Source of the DNA: Caldivirga sp. MU80
GTDB taxonomy: Archaea > Thermoproteota > Thermoprotei > Thermoproteales > Thermocladiaceae
Length of the DNA stretch: 52,925 nt
Reading direction: 5' to 3'
Assembly: GCF_001663375.1 (NCBI RefSeq)
Contig: NZ_LCTF01000014.1
Location: 1 to 52,925, forward strand
Part shown: positions 21,315-28,908 of the stretch, in pieces
Position numbering within the stretch: position 1 is the stretch's first letter
Layout: every line of letters starts with the position of its first letter
The notes under the pieces: model-generated
The model's database searches: none
What the model was told of the DNA's origin: nothing
The model's input: only the letters and a program-made list of their open reading frames with translations
Translations under genes and position numbers: made by a program

Positions 21315-23338
21315 GGTACAGGCTCATTATCCTACTCCTAGCCCCACTCATAATCGGGCTTGTACCACAGGTCAAGCCAATCGCCATTCTAGGAGGCATT
21401 ATTGGGATACTAGCCCCACAATCCATCATTGAACTCCTCAAGCTTGTTTATGGGGCTAGGCTAATGCCTGAAGTCACAGTAACTGCAAGGGGTAGTCAGG
21501 CAATTGTGAGGGTTGGGAACATGGATTGGAGGTTCTACAAGGCTTACCCGAGGCTTAGTATTGAGGTGCATAGGGAGGATGCCATCAAGGCTTTGAACGG
21601 TTTAATCGCAACCCTACCCCTCGATAGTACTATGGTCAGCTTCATTAAGATTGGGGGCACCCTCTACATTGGGAGTAGTTCAGATGTCGCCAATATTCTA
21701 AACAGGTACTTCCTACTTGAGCCAGCAACACCTCAAGAGGCAGTCAGGCTCTTGGGCAACCCAATGAGCCTAACCAGAAGCCGTGGCTTCATGACACTAC
21801 TCATAATCACCCTAATCGCCTCAATAATATTCTACGGTATGCCACTGCACTGGCTCTGGGTTGGGGTAGTAACAGGCATACTACTGGTAATAGCACTACT
21901 CAAGGCTGGGGCTGGGTTAAGCATAGCAAGGTACACACCATTCAAGACTGGTGTAACCCACAGTGACGCAAGGCACATGAGCCTAGAACCAAGCCAACTC
22001 TTGGCTTACGCTGAGCGTAATGCCAGGAGGGACTTCGCCCTAACAATTACGGGTAGCCTAATGGGTAGGGAGAATTATGCGAGTGAACTAGCCCGTGCCA
22101 TTGATAGGTATCAGCTGACTGGAAGGGGCACGTATGCTCCTAGGATTGATGCACTCCAGGTTACTCATAAGCGTGTCCTAGCTGGGGAAGTGCCCATTAG
22201 GTTCGCAATCCTCGGTGACATTGAGGCTCCTGGGATGAGGGTTGGTTTTGGGGCTGTTCACTGGCTTATGGAGCCTGAGTTGAATGGTTTAAGCATGGAT
22301 GTTACGGCTGTGCCAGTGTTCTATGGTGGGAGTATGATTGCCCAGTCGGATGAGGTTGTCATTGATGTTGGTCGTGATGAGTATGGTAGTGAGGTGAAGA
22401 TTGGCTTGAACACTGCCCCAAGCCCACACGCCTTGATTGTGGGCCCAACTGGCTCAGGTAAATCTTGGAGTACTGTTAGCCTTATGATGCGTGCGGTAAC
22501 GAAGTATGGGGTTAGGGTTCTAATCATCGACCCTCAGGGTGAGTACCCTGGCTACTTGAAGGCGCTTGAGCCAATTGTGATTAATGTTAGGGATGCGTTC
22601 ATTGACTGGCTTGAGCCTGTGACTAGCCCAATTGCTTGGGCTGACTTGGTTAGCCAAGCCGTTAGGCATGCTTACGCTGATGCCGAATTAGCCAGGCTTG
22701 TCTTCAATGACTTGGTTAGGCTATACGGGAAAGGTGAGTACCTTGGGTTGCATGAGTCCCTGGATTGGCTTGCGAGGAATGGTGAAGCTAGGCGTGTCTG
22801 GTACACTGCCCTTGACTTAGCCCCCAAGTACCCAGTGAGGCTAAGCCAACTCATGAATGCGCCTAATCCAGTTATCATTACCCTTAGGGATGTTATGGTT
22901 CACAGGGAGTACGTTAGCCTACTAATGCAGGTGCTATTAGCCAGGGCTTACCACGAGGGGTTGAGCAAACCATTCACGGAGAGGGTTGAGAATATTCTAG
23001 CCTTCGATGAGGCTTACCTGATTATTGAATCCCCAATACTAGAGTTGGTTGTTAGGGGTGTTCGTAAAATGGGCTTCGGGATTTGGGTTATTACACAGAG
23101 CCTTGGTGATGTGAAGCCTGCTACACTGCAGAACTTCGGCTTCAGCCTCCTACTCCAGGGGCCTGCACCCTATGCTGAGTCTGTTGGGAGGGTCTTCCTG
23201 CTTGGTGAGGATAACCTTCGTTGGCTTAGCCAGGCTAATAATCCGAGGGTTTTTGGGGGTGAGTACACCCCAGGCATCCTCATCTACCCACCACGCCCAA
23301 GGAGGGTCTTCGTGAGGCTTGAGCCTGTGAAGGGTTAG
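21311..23338 (+). CDS. membrane-anchored HerA/VirB4-type transfer ATPase (CedB-like)
   Basis: A 675-residue protein. There are two N-terminal membrane helices (YRLIILLLAPLIIGLVPQV and IAILGGIIGILAPQSIIELL), a beta region, and two further helices at about 158-197 (LLIITLIASIIFYGMPLHW, VGVVTGILLVIALL). A HAS-barrel-like segment (LNGLSMDVTAVPVFYGG) is followed by the motor domain with Walker A GPTGSGKS at 378-385, IIDPQGEYPG, Walker B ILAFDEAYLIIE (about 560-570) and WVITQSLGDV. The HerA motor with N-terminal anchors is the layout of VirB4-like conjugation ATPases and of CedB, the crenarchaeal DNA-import ATPase. It would drive DNA or pilus subunits across the membrane, together with the minus-strand membrane genes at 25.4-29.9 kb. 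Confidence 0.78.
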   Translation: MRYRLIILLLAPLIIGLVPQVKPIAILGGIIGILAPQSIIELLKLVYGARLMPEVTVTARGSQAIVRVGNMDWRFYKAYPRLSIEVHREDAIKALNGLIATLPLDSTMVSFIKIGGTLYIGSSSDVANILNRYFLLEPATPQEAVRLLGNPMSLTRSRGFMTLLIITLIASIIFYGMPLHWLWVGVVTGILLVIALLKAGAGLSIARYTPFKTGVTHSDARHMSLEPSQLLAYAERNARRDFALTITGSLMGRENYASELARAIDRYQLTGRGTYAPRIDALQVTHKRVLAGEVPIRFAILGDIEAPGMRVGFGAVHWLMEPELNGLSMDVTAVPVFYGGSMIAQSDEVVIDVGRDEYGSEVKIGLNTAPSPHALIVGPTGSGKSWSTVSLMMRAVTKYGVRVLIIDPQGEYPGYLKALEPIVINVRDAFIDWLEPVTSPIAWADLVSQAVRHAYADAELARLVFNDLVRLYGKGEYLGLHESLDWLARNGEARRVWYTALDLAPKYPVRLSQLMNAPNPVIITLRDVMVHREYVSLLMQVLLARAYHEGLSKPFTERVENILAFDEAYLIIESPILELVVRGVRKMGFGIWVITQSLGDVKPATLQNFGFSLLLQGPAPYAESVGRVFLLGEDNLRWLSQANNPRVFGGEYTPGILIYPPRPRRVFVRLEPVKG

Positions 23339-23339
23339 C

Positions 23340-23347
23340 CTAATTTA
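23340..23347 (+). promoter_or_regulatory. CTAATTTA promoter box
   Basis: 22 nt before the ATG at 23369. Confidence 0.5.
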
Positions 23348-23368
23348 ATCAGTGCATGTGCTTATTGT

Positions 23369-23758
23369 ATGCCCAAGGGTAGGGGTTTTCAAAACTTGGT
23401 TGGGCTTGCTATAACGGATGATGGAGAGGAGTTGGTGAGGTCATTCTTCAAGCTACTTGGTGTTAATTATGAGTGGCGTGAGGCGCCTTGGGTTGAGGTT
23501 AAGAGTGATGAGTTTGTTAAGAGGCTTGGTACTGCCCTTGAGTTATTCAAAATCGCAGGTGGTGGCTTGGCAATTGGCGCCAAGCCTTTAGTATTCACCA
23601 TTATTACCCTTGACTATGGTGTAGCGCTCATTAAGGATGGTGAATGGTACTACCTTGCCTCAAGCGACTTGAACCCCGGTTCAACCAAGGTCAGCTTAGC
23701 CAAGACTAGGGGTAATTACCTTGAACTAACTGCCATCCTCAAGCCCCAAAACCCCTAA
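23369..23758 (+). CDS. uncharacterised protein next to TnpB insertion
   Basis: A 129-residue soluble alpha/beta protein (NLVGLAITDDGEELVRSFFK, LVFTIITLDYGVALIKDGEW). No family recognised. The same reading frame stays protein-like after the TAA: a stretch including GHIVYVEGTGHETITLQLAD runs up to the TnpB gene end. So the gene may originally have been longer, or a second gene remnant follows. Promoter box at the normal distance. Confidence 0.5.
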   Translation: MPKGRGFQNLVGLAITDDGEELVRSFFKLLGVNYEWREAPWVEVKSDEFVKRLGTALELFKIAGGGLAIGAKPLVFTIITLDYGVALIKDGEWYYLASSDLNPGSTKVSLAKTRGNYLELTAILKPQNP

Positions 23759-23830
23759 CCCTCAAAGCCAGGAGGCCTTGGGCACATTGTATATGTTGAG
23801 GGAACAGGCCACGAGACAATAACACTACAA
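23759..23830 (+). pseudogene. possible coding remnant cut by the TnpB element
   Basis: After the stop of the preceding gene the same frame encodes GHIVYVEGTGHETITLQLAD with no start codon. The stretch ends where the TnpB sequence begins. It may be the tail of a disrupted gene, or it may be the transposon right end/guide-RNA region, which happens to be open. Confidence 0.25.
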
Positions 23831-25395
23831 TTAGCCGATACTGAGTCCCATGCCTGGCCTCCTCCCCGCCTTGTGGGGCGTGGGAGGTTTCCTTGCCCAG
23901 TCTTCATTGGCTTCTCTGGCTGGGTTCATGGGAGTGCCCCGGGCCAGCATTGCGGGGCTTTGCTCAAAGCTGGCCTTGAATTCCTTGAGTGCGGCGTGTA
24001 GATACTGCACGATGGGGTATGGTATAATTGGGTTGGAATCACCTTCACGTGCTTTCCAATTCATCTCCTCACTCTTCAAATCCCACCAAACTCCCTTTGC
24101 CCACGCTTCTGGTGTTAGCTTCCAAGCCATGTTCATGACTGAGGCATGATCCCTATCCACGAGGTGCCCAAGTGGGCATTGCAATGTATGCCAATCACTA
24201 GTACCCTCAAGCCTCGTAAAATGAATTGGACACACTCTACTGTTCCTGTATGCCGATACGTGGAATACCCTTGAACCCCTCTCCAATGCCTTATCCTCAA
24301 CAGCCTTCTCAATGCTCTTGAATGGTGTCTGCTTTATGCGATGCCTCAACTCATCCCTCCCAATTCCATTAATCATTGATTCCTGTGGGTTTTCGCCAAG
24401 CTCCTCGGTGATTATGATTCCTGGTGTTTTTATTAATTCATTAGCCACATGCCTAACCCTACCAATCTTCCTATTCTTCTCCCTTAGGTGCTTAACACGC
24501 TTCCTATACTCCCTAGTGTCCGCTATGTTCACGTGATTACCGTTTGGTAGGGTGTACAGTGGCTTGAGCCTCTCGGTAATTGTATCCCTAATCCTCCCAT
24601 ACCTCCTAGCCAACCTACCGAAATCAGTCTTAATCGTGTATAGTTCTGGAACCATGTATTGCCTATTCCAACCAGCCACCCTATCTACTGTGGATGGTAA
24701 ATTAACCCTACCCACAGCCACAGTGTTCTCATTAATATCGAATGAAACCACGGATTGTGGCTTAGCCTCCCTAGGCTTGACCTCGAAGATGAAGACCGCA
24801 TACCACTTGTTAGCCCTACGCTTAACAATCAGTGTCCCAGCTAACTCGGCTTCCCCATTCAATACCCTCCACCAGTATTGCCAAAACCTCTTATGAAGCC
24901 TAAGCCAAGCTTCAAATCTCCTACCTCCCCTACCCCTCTTACCAGTACTAATGGGTGAAATCACAATCCTAACTGGGGCTATGGAGCTAGCGAACTGTTC
25001 ATAATTCCAGGTTGTTTCAACGAATCTAATGGACACAGCCTTAACCTCAGGATAGGGCTTGCTCGCCAAGCCCCTCCTCTTCTTTTCAATGAATGACTTG
25101 GCGATTTCGGATGACTGCCTAATTGCTTGGATAACCAACTGTGAGTTAAGGCTTGGGTACTCCCGCCTATACTTACTGTAGAACAACCTATGGAGTTGAG
25201 TTGGGTTTGTAACATTGTGCTCAACGGCATAAGCAACAACCTCACGAACAATACTAAGATACATAGCCTCAACGGAGTAGAGCAACTTATTAAGCTCCTT
25301 AGTGGCCTCAAGCTCGACAGCAACAGCCCTACGCAACATCCACAGGAGAAAGCACTCATTTAAAAACCTAACCCAGCCCTAAAGGACGAGGCTTA
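23760..25395 (-). mobile_element. IS200/IS605-type TnpB-only element (approximate limits)
   Basis: A tnpB gene without tnpA. The right end should lie 3' of the gene (about 23760-23830), where the omegaRNA of active TnpBs is encoded. AGGAGGCC at 23770-23777 is repeated inverted as GGCCTCCT at 23857-23864, which could fold part of such an RNA. Exact ends and the target motif cannot be fixed without a comparison to an empty site. Confidence 0.5.
23831..25339 (-). CDS. tnpB: RNA-guided endonuclease TnpB
   Basis: A 502-residue TnpB of the IS605/IS1341 group, the ancestor of Cas12. The RuvC-like triad is present: D in SFDINENTVAVG (about residue 200), E in IIITEELGENP (about 310) and D in VDRDHASVMNMAW (about 395). 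The zinc-finger ligands appear as CPIH (about 368) and CPLGH (about 388). The RIPQ-like N-terminal helical region is long. With all catalytic residues intact it is probably an active guided nuclease that cuts DNA next to its transposon motif, retaining the element. A canonical TATA box (TTTTTAAAT, about 25353-25361) precedes the ATG. The C-terminal 40 residues (Pro/Arg/Ala-rich) run into the element end. Confidence 0.9.
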   Translation of the reverse strand: MLRRAVAVELEATKELNKLLYSVEAMYLSIVREVVAYAVEHNVTNPTQLHRLFYSKYRREYPSLNSQLVIQAIRQSSEIAKSFIEKKRRGLASKPYPEVKAVSIRFVETTWNYEQFASSIAPVRIVISPISTGKRGRGGRRFEAWLRLHKRFWQYWWRVLNGEAELAGTLIVKRRANKWYAVFIFEVKPREAKPQSVVSFDINENTVAVGRVNLPSTVDRVAGWNRQYMVPELYTIKTDFGRLARRYGRIRDTITERLKPLYTLPNGNHVNIADTREYRKRVKHLREKNRKIGRVRHVANELIKTPGIIITEELGENPQESMINGIGRDELRHRIKQTPFKSIEKAVEDKALERGSRVFHVSAYRNSRVCPIHFTRLEGTSDWHTLQCPLGHLVDRDHASVMNMAWKLTPEAWAKGVWWDLKSEEMNWKAREGDSNPIIPYPIVQYLHAALKEFKASFEQSPAMLARGTPMNPAREANEDWARKPPTPHKAGRRPGMGLSIG

Positions 25396-25632
25396 TCACC
25401 CATTGTTAATGCCATTGGTGCCATTATTACTGTTATTGTGAGTATTATTGCCAGTAGTATTGCAACCCGCATGGGGGTTGGTTGTCTTATTGTTAATTAG
25501 CCTAGCCATGGTGATGAAGCCAGTGTAGAGGGTTAGGAGGATTATTATTGAGGACGGCCACTTGACTATGCCATCCACAATAGCCCCCACTGCCAGTATT
25601 GCCGTGATTGTAAGGGTTAGGATTGCCTTCAC
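25396..25632 (-). CDS. VirB2/CedA1-like two-helix pilin candidate
   Basis: A 78-residue protein: hydrophobic helix LTLTITAILAVGAIVDGIV, a short basic turn (KWP), a second helix SSIIILLTLYTGFITMARLI, then an Asn/Thr/Gly tail with many N-glycosylation sites and one Cys. Two helices linked by a short positively charged loop is the hallmark of VirB2/TrbC pilins and of the archaeal CedA1/TedC counterparts. It overlaps the upstream gene (GTGA) and is close to the VirB6-like and VirB4-like genes. The tail is unusually Asn-rich. The pilin call is structural inference. Confidence 0.5.
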   Translation of the reverse strand: MKAILTLTITAILAVGAIVDGIVKWPSSIIILLTLYTGFITMARLINNKTTNPHAGCNTTGNNTHNNSNNGTNGINNG

Positions 25633-25841
25633 GTGTCGTTCACTGGCACGGTTTGATTAGCCTGTAGGGTTACTGTCATTGTACTGTTCCCAACACTAAT
25701 GATTATCGTATTATTGGCTTCCTTCATGGTTATTCTTGGTATTTGGGATTGTATGAAGATGAGGCTTGCTAGGAGGATTATGCCAATTATCGTGAAGCCG
25801 ATTATGATTGGGATTATAATCCTCTTCACCCAAGCCCTCAT
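25629..25841 (-). CDS. small single-helix exported protein
   Basis: A 70-residue protein with a basic start (MRAWVKR), one membrane helix (IIIPIIIGFTIIGIILLASLIFI) and a short outside domain containing three N-glycosylation sites and a beta pattern (NTIIISVGNSTMTVTLQAN). It is first of a two-gene operon with the VirB2-like protein. It may be an accessory subunit of the same cell-surface machine. No family recognised. Confidence 0.55.
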   Translation of the reverse strand: MRAWVKRIIIPIIIGFTIIGIILLASLIFIQSQIPRITMKEANNTIIISVGNSTMTVTLQANQTVPVNDT

Positions 25842-25864
25842 GAGGAGCCTACTCTCCTATTAAT

Positions 25865-25872
25865 CTAATTAG
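25865..25872. promoter_or_regulatory. divergent CTAATTAG promoter box
   Basis: Palindrome 24 nt from the minus-strand ATG at 25841 and 26 nt from the plus-strand ATG at 25898. Confidence 0.65.
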
Positions 25873-25897
25873 TAGTTTACTAGCCTGTAATAATGCT

Positions 25898-26686
25898 ATG
25901 CCCGAAGTCCCAACCCAAACCACCCAAACTTTCCAAACCATAATGGAGGCATGGGAACTCAAGAAGATACTTAAGATACTGTCAATAGTGGATGCGGATG
26001 TAACAATAATGCCCATAGGGTCTAAGTATGATGCGAACTTGGTAAGGCTTGAGGCATTAAGTAATGACCACACTGTATTGGCCGCTGTTGATACAGTGGG
26101 GCTGTTCAATAAGTTGGGTTACAGTATAATGATTAGTAATGATGGTGTTAAAAGGTTGCTGAAGAGCCTCCCGTGGAGTAGGATGCTTGTTAGGGTTATC
26201 TTCAATGGCGCAAGGATTCAAGTGCACTCGATGAATGGTGATACTAGTGTTGATGGTACTATTGTTGAGAAGCCTGAGAGTATTATGAGTGGATTGGTTG
26301 AGCAATTGAAGGAGTGGCACCCGAAGGCTGTTATGAAGAGTGTTGATGCCTCAACACTACTGAGCTGGTTTAAGCCGTTTTCAGTGGTGGCAAGGGCTGA
26401 GGCTCGCTTCAAGATGTTGAATAATGGGTTTATGATTGATGCTAATAATGAGGGGGCGACGATGATGCTTGATACCAAGCTTGTACCTGGGGAGTACAGT
26501 GTTGATGATATCTTCGAGGTTGGGTACAATCTGAAGTATGTTACAGAATTCCTTGAGGAGGTTAAGAGGGGTCATGTCAATGTTGTATTAGGCTATGACA
26601 AGCCAATGGTGGTTGAATCAGAGCTTGAGGGTAAGGCATCTGTTGAGACAATGGCGTATATTGTACAGGCGCCAATGGTTGAGTAA
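25898..26686 (+). CDS. divergent PCNA-like sliding clamp
   Basis: A 262-residue protein whose whole length follows PCNA order. The N-terminal half runs WELKKILKILSIVDADVTIMPI, VRLEALSNDHTVLAAVD and GYSIMISNDGVKRLLKSL. In the second half are DASTLLSWFKPFSVVARAEA, the TKLVPGEYSVDDIFE strands, then YNLKYVTEFLEE, VVLGYDKPMVVESELEGKAS and the final AYIVQAPMVE, matching the clamp's 'Y---YL', 'l--g-d-Pl-l' and 'Y-lAP' signatures. Length fits one PCNA subunit (about 250). It would encircle DNA and tether a polymerase, ligase or nuclease. No element polymerase is visible, so it may recruit host enzymes. Divergent from host clamps; assignment by pattern. Confidence 0.72.
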   Translation: MPEVPTQTTQTFQTIMEAWELKKILKILSIVDADVTIMPIGSKYDANLVRLEALSNDHTVLAAVDTVGLFNKLGYSIMISNDGVKRLLKSLPWSRMLVRVIFNGARIQVHSMNGDTSVDGTIVEKPESIMSGLVEQLKEWHPKAVMKSVDASTLLSWFKPFSVVARAEARFKMLNNGFMIDANNEGATMMLDTKLVPGEYSVDDIFEVGYNLKYVTEFLEEVKRGHVNVVLGYDKPMVVESELEGKASVETMAYIVQAPMVE

Positions 26687-26720
26687 GGCTTATTACCCAA
26701 ACCCCCTCACTAATCCTCGA

Positions 26721-26942
26721 ATGCCTGCAAGCCAGTCCCAAACCCAAAACTCTAAAGGGGAGGGTAGGCATTGGTTGGTGCCAACAATCATTGGGCTAGT
26801 ACTACTCGTTGTGCCTGGAGGAATGTTCATATCACCAGTGTTCTTCTTGATGGCAGTACTAATGAGGAGGAAGAATAAGCCTAAGGAGAAGTCCCCCGAA
26901 ACCCCCCACTCACTATTACCCCTAATTAACACCCAACCCTAA
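26721..26942 (+). CDS. small membrane protein with basic C-terminal tail
   Basis: A 73-residue protein. It has a polar N-terminus (MPASQSQTQNSKGEG), a hydrophobic span WLVPTIIGLVLLVVPGGMFISPVFFLMAVLM (one long or two short helices), then a basic tail (RRKNKPKEK). An upstream in-frame start exists but overlaps the clamp gene with an implausible Trp/Arg-rich sequence. Its end overlaps the promoter box of the next gene. No function can be assigned. Confidence 0.5.
   Translation: MPASQSQTQNSKGEGRHWLVPTIIGLVLLVVPGGMFISPVFFLMAVLMRRKNKPKEKSPETPHSLLPLINTQP
26922..26929 (+). promoter_or_regulatory. CTAATTAA promoter box
   Basis: 22 nt before the GTG start at 26951. Confidence 0.6.
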
Positions 26943-26950
26943 CCACATTC

Positions 26951-27439
26951 GTGAACATTGCCGTAGTAGCATTCATAATCAACACGCTAGGCATCAGAGC
27001 GGGTACGCTGCTGAGTGACGGGGATGATGGCATTGACGCTAGGGTTAGGGTACAAAAGACTGCATACTTCCTCAAGAGGCTTGGGTATGATATTGGCTTT
27101 GAATTCGACCTCTACTACCATGGGCCTTATTCAAGTGAGTTGGCTAATACTATTGAACTATTGGCGCACCTTGGTGATGATGAACTGGCTCGGCTTGCTG
27201 TACTTTGCCTTGAGGCTGGGGAATGCCGTAGTATTAGGAGTACTGTTGAAAGGCTTAACCAGTATCCAACTGATGTCCTTGAGGTTGCCTCAATGATTAG
27301 GAGCCTACTTGATGCCCCTGACTACAGGGATGACTTGAATGGTGCCATTGACCATGTTAGGTTCCTCAAGCCCTGGGTTAGTGATAATGATATTAAGGAT
27401 GCCTTGAACCTACTCAGGAGCCTTGGGTTACTGGGTTAG
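26951..27439 (+). CDS. YwgA/DUF4065-like protein
   Basis: A 162-residue protein with a GTG start confirmed by the box 22 nt upstream. RVRVQKTAYFLKRLGYDIGFEFDLYYHGPYSSELA matches the conserved core of YwgA-like and Panacea/DUF4065 proteins ('QKL-YLL---G----F-Y--YGPYS-EL'). These occur next to toxins, phage genes and stress genes, and neutralise toxins in some systems. The remainder is helical with several Asp-rich segments. No adjacent toxin is evident. The 3' end overlaps the convergent membrane-protein gene by 4 nt. Confidence 0.68.
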   Translation: MNIAVVAFIINTLGIRAGTLLSDGDDGIDARVRVQKTAYFLKRLGYDIGFEFDLYYHGPYSSELANTIELLAHLGDDELARLAVLCLEAGECRSIRSTVERLNQYPTDVLEVASMIRSLLDAPDYRDDLNGAIDHVRFLKPWVSDNDIKDALNLLRSLGLLG

Positions 27440-28902
27440 AATGGGAGTAATTGGCTTATGACACCCCAAAGTGGGCTAATGAACTCGACAATGATGGCTC
27501 CTAGGTATGCTGTACCAATGGCAAGGTATGGTAGGAGTAGGATGCCGAGCAATGTGACTGCCGCTGTTAGGACTCCAACAGTCGTGAAGGCAGTCTCAAC
27601 ATTATTCCACTGGCTATTAAGCCCAATAACGAGGTTGAGTGGCCCTGCCAGTGCCCACTCCACAGGCCCAGTGGCTGGTAGTACCGTGTAGCCACTCCAC
27701 CTTGAGCCTGGTTCAAAGATTATAATGCAGGACTCGTTGAAGGCAGTGGCGTTAATGAGCATCTGCCTATAGCCGTAATAGTAGCCTGGTGGGTATGAGC
27801 CTGTCAATGGTGCGAACATTGGGAGTACCATTGGCCCGCTCACGAGTGTCGTCTTAACCATGCCAGTCTCATTAATCTTGAGACTGCAATTCCCACCCAC
27901 GCCATCAGCCCATGCCCAGAATAAAACGCTCTCATTCCTAATGTAGAAGACCGTATCGTTAATCATGTAGCCAGTCCCATTGCGCCAATACCTGAGTACC
28001 CTCAATGGAAACCATGCCCCATAGACCCCACTCGAATTCTCAATTGCCGTTGCTGGGAATGGTAATTGTGCATTTATCATGAGGATTCCACCGTAGAGTG
28101 GGATGATGCTGAAGCCTGGTGGTAATATGTAATAGGAGTTTAGTACTAGCCAGTCCCAGGCAACCTGGGTAACATAAACCCCCTCGCACCCCCAAATTGG
28201 AATGTACCTTGTCCCATTAGTCATGAAGACTCCCTGACTAGTCGTAACCAATGCTGGGGAAGGCCCGTAGTAGGCTACACCGAGTATCTTAATGTCCAGG
28301 CATGGTGGGGTTAGTACTGCTACCACACCCATTGTAATCTTATAGAATAGTGAGGCTACCCATCCAATTAACGGTGTTGCCACTAGTGCCATCAACCCAA
28401 TACCCATGAGTACAATACTCCCAGGCTTGTTTGGCCTTGCTAGGGCTAGGCTTATGAAGAGTGGGGCAAATGGAAATAGTGCTAGGAGTGCCTTGTATAG
28501 GGCTATCACCATTGCAGTGAGGTATGCTAACCCACCAATGAAGCCTACAATGCCATCGATAATGTTTGATAGTGAATAGTATGTATCGAACTCCTCGACT
28601 GGGAAGAGGATTATGGCTGCTACCATCTTCACTATGCCTAGTACCGCCGTGACAATATCATACTGTTTGAAAACCAAACCACCAGGTGGTGGTTGGGTTA
28701 GGCTTGGCAGGTGCCCTAGGAGTGGGGTAATAATACTCATCATTATTATGAATGCCGTGAAGGCACCCACGGCACTGTATAATTCACGGTTAATGTTAAT
28801 GCCCCTAAGCCTACCCTTCACGATTACAAGGTAGGCAATGTAAATGGCAAAGAAGCCTACCCCAGTCAGCACGGAACCCCAGAGTATGCTAGCGTAGTTC
28901 AT
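27436..28902 (-). CDS. large polytopic membrane protein with glycosylated ectodomain (transfer module)
   Basis: A 488-residue protein. About seven helices lie in the first 240 residues (SVLTGVGFFAIYIAYLVIV, AVGAFTAFIIMMSIITPLL, and others up to YKITMGVVAVLTPP). An outside domain of about 200 residues has four cysteines and many N-glycosylation sites, and two or three helices lie at the C-terminus (VGVLTAAVTLLGILLLPYLA). It follows the VirB6/CedA-like gene directly, so the two form an operon. The ATG at 28902 is preferred over the TTG at 28908. A large channel or exterior component of the DNA-transfer machine fits; no known family was recognised. Confidence 0.65.
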   Translation of the reverse strand: MNYASILWGSVLTGVGFFAIYIAYLVIVKGRLRGININRELYSAVGAFTAFIIMMSIITPLLGHLPSLTQPPPGGLVFKQYDIVTAVLGIVKMVAAIILFPVEEFDTYYSLSNIIDGIVGFIGGLAYLTAMVIALYKALLALFPFAPLFISLALARPNKPGSIVLMGIGLMALVATPLIGWVASLFYKITMGVVAVLTPPCLDIKILGVAYYGPSPALVTTSQGVFMTNGTRYIPIWGCEGVYVTQVAWDWLVLNSYYILPPGFSIIPLYGGILMINAQLPFPATAIENSSGVYGAWFPLRVLRYWRNGTGYMINDTVFYIRNESVLFWAWADGVGGNCSLKINETGMVKTTLVSGPMVLPMFAPLTGSYPPGYYYGYRQMLINATAFNESCIIIFEPGSRWSGYTVLPATGPVEWALAGPLNLVIGLNSQWNNVETAFTTVGVLTAAVTLLGILLLPYLAIGTAYLGAIIVEFISPLWGVISQLLPF

Positions 28903-28908
28903 TGCCAA

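Noticed and set aside
25489-25500. TTAATTAG inside the VirB2-like gene as a promoter box
   Set aside because: No start codon of a plausible gene at 20-26 nt on either strand.
28799-28812. TGCCCCTAAGCC match to the left junction at about 169-180, as a possible attachment-site repeat
   Set aside because: Only 12 nt, lies inside a coding gene and has no other junction features; such matches are expected by chance in 53 kb of biased sequence.
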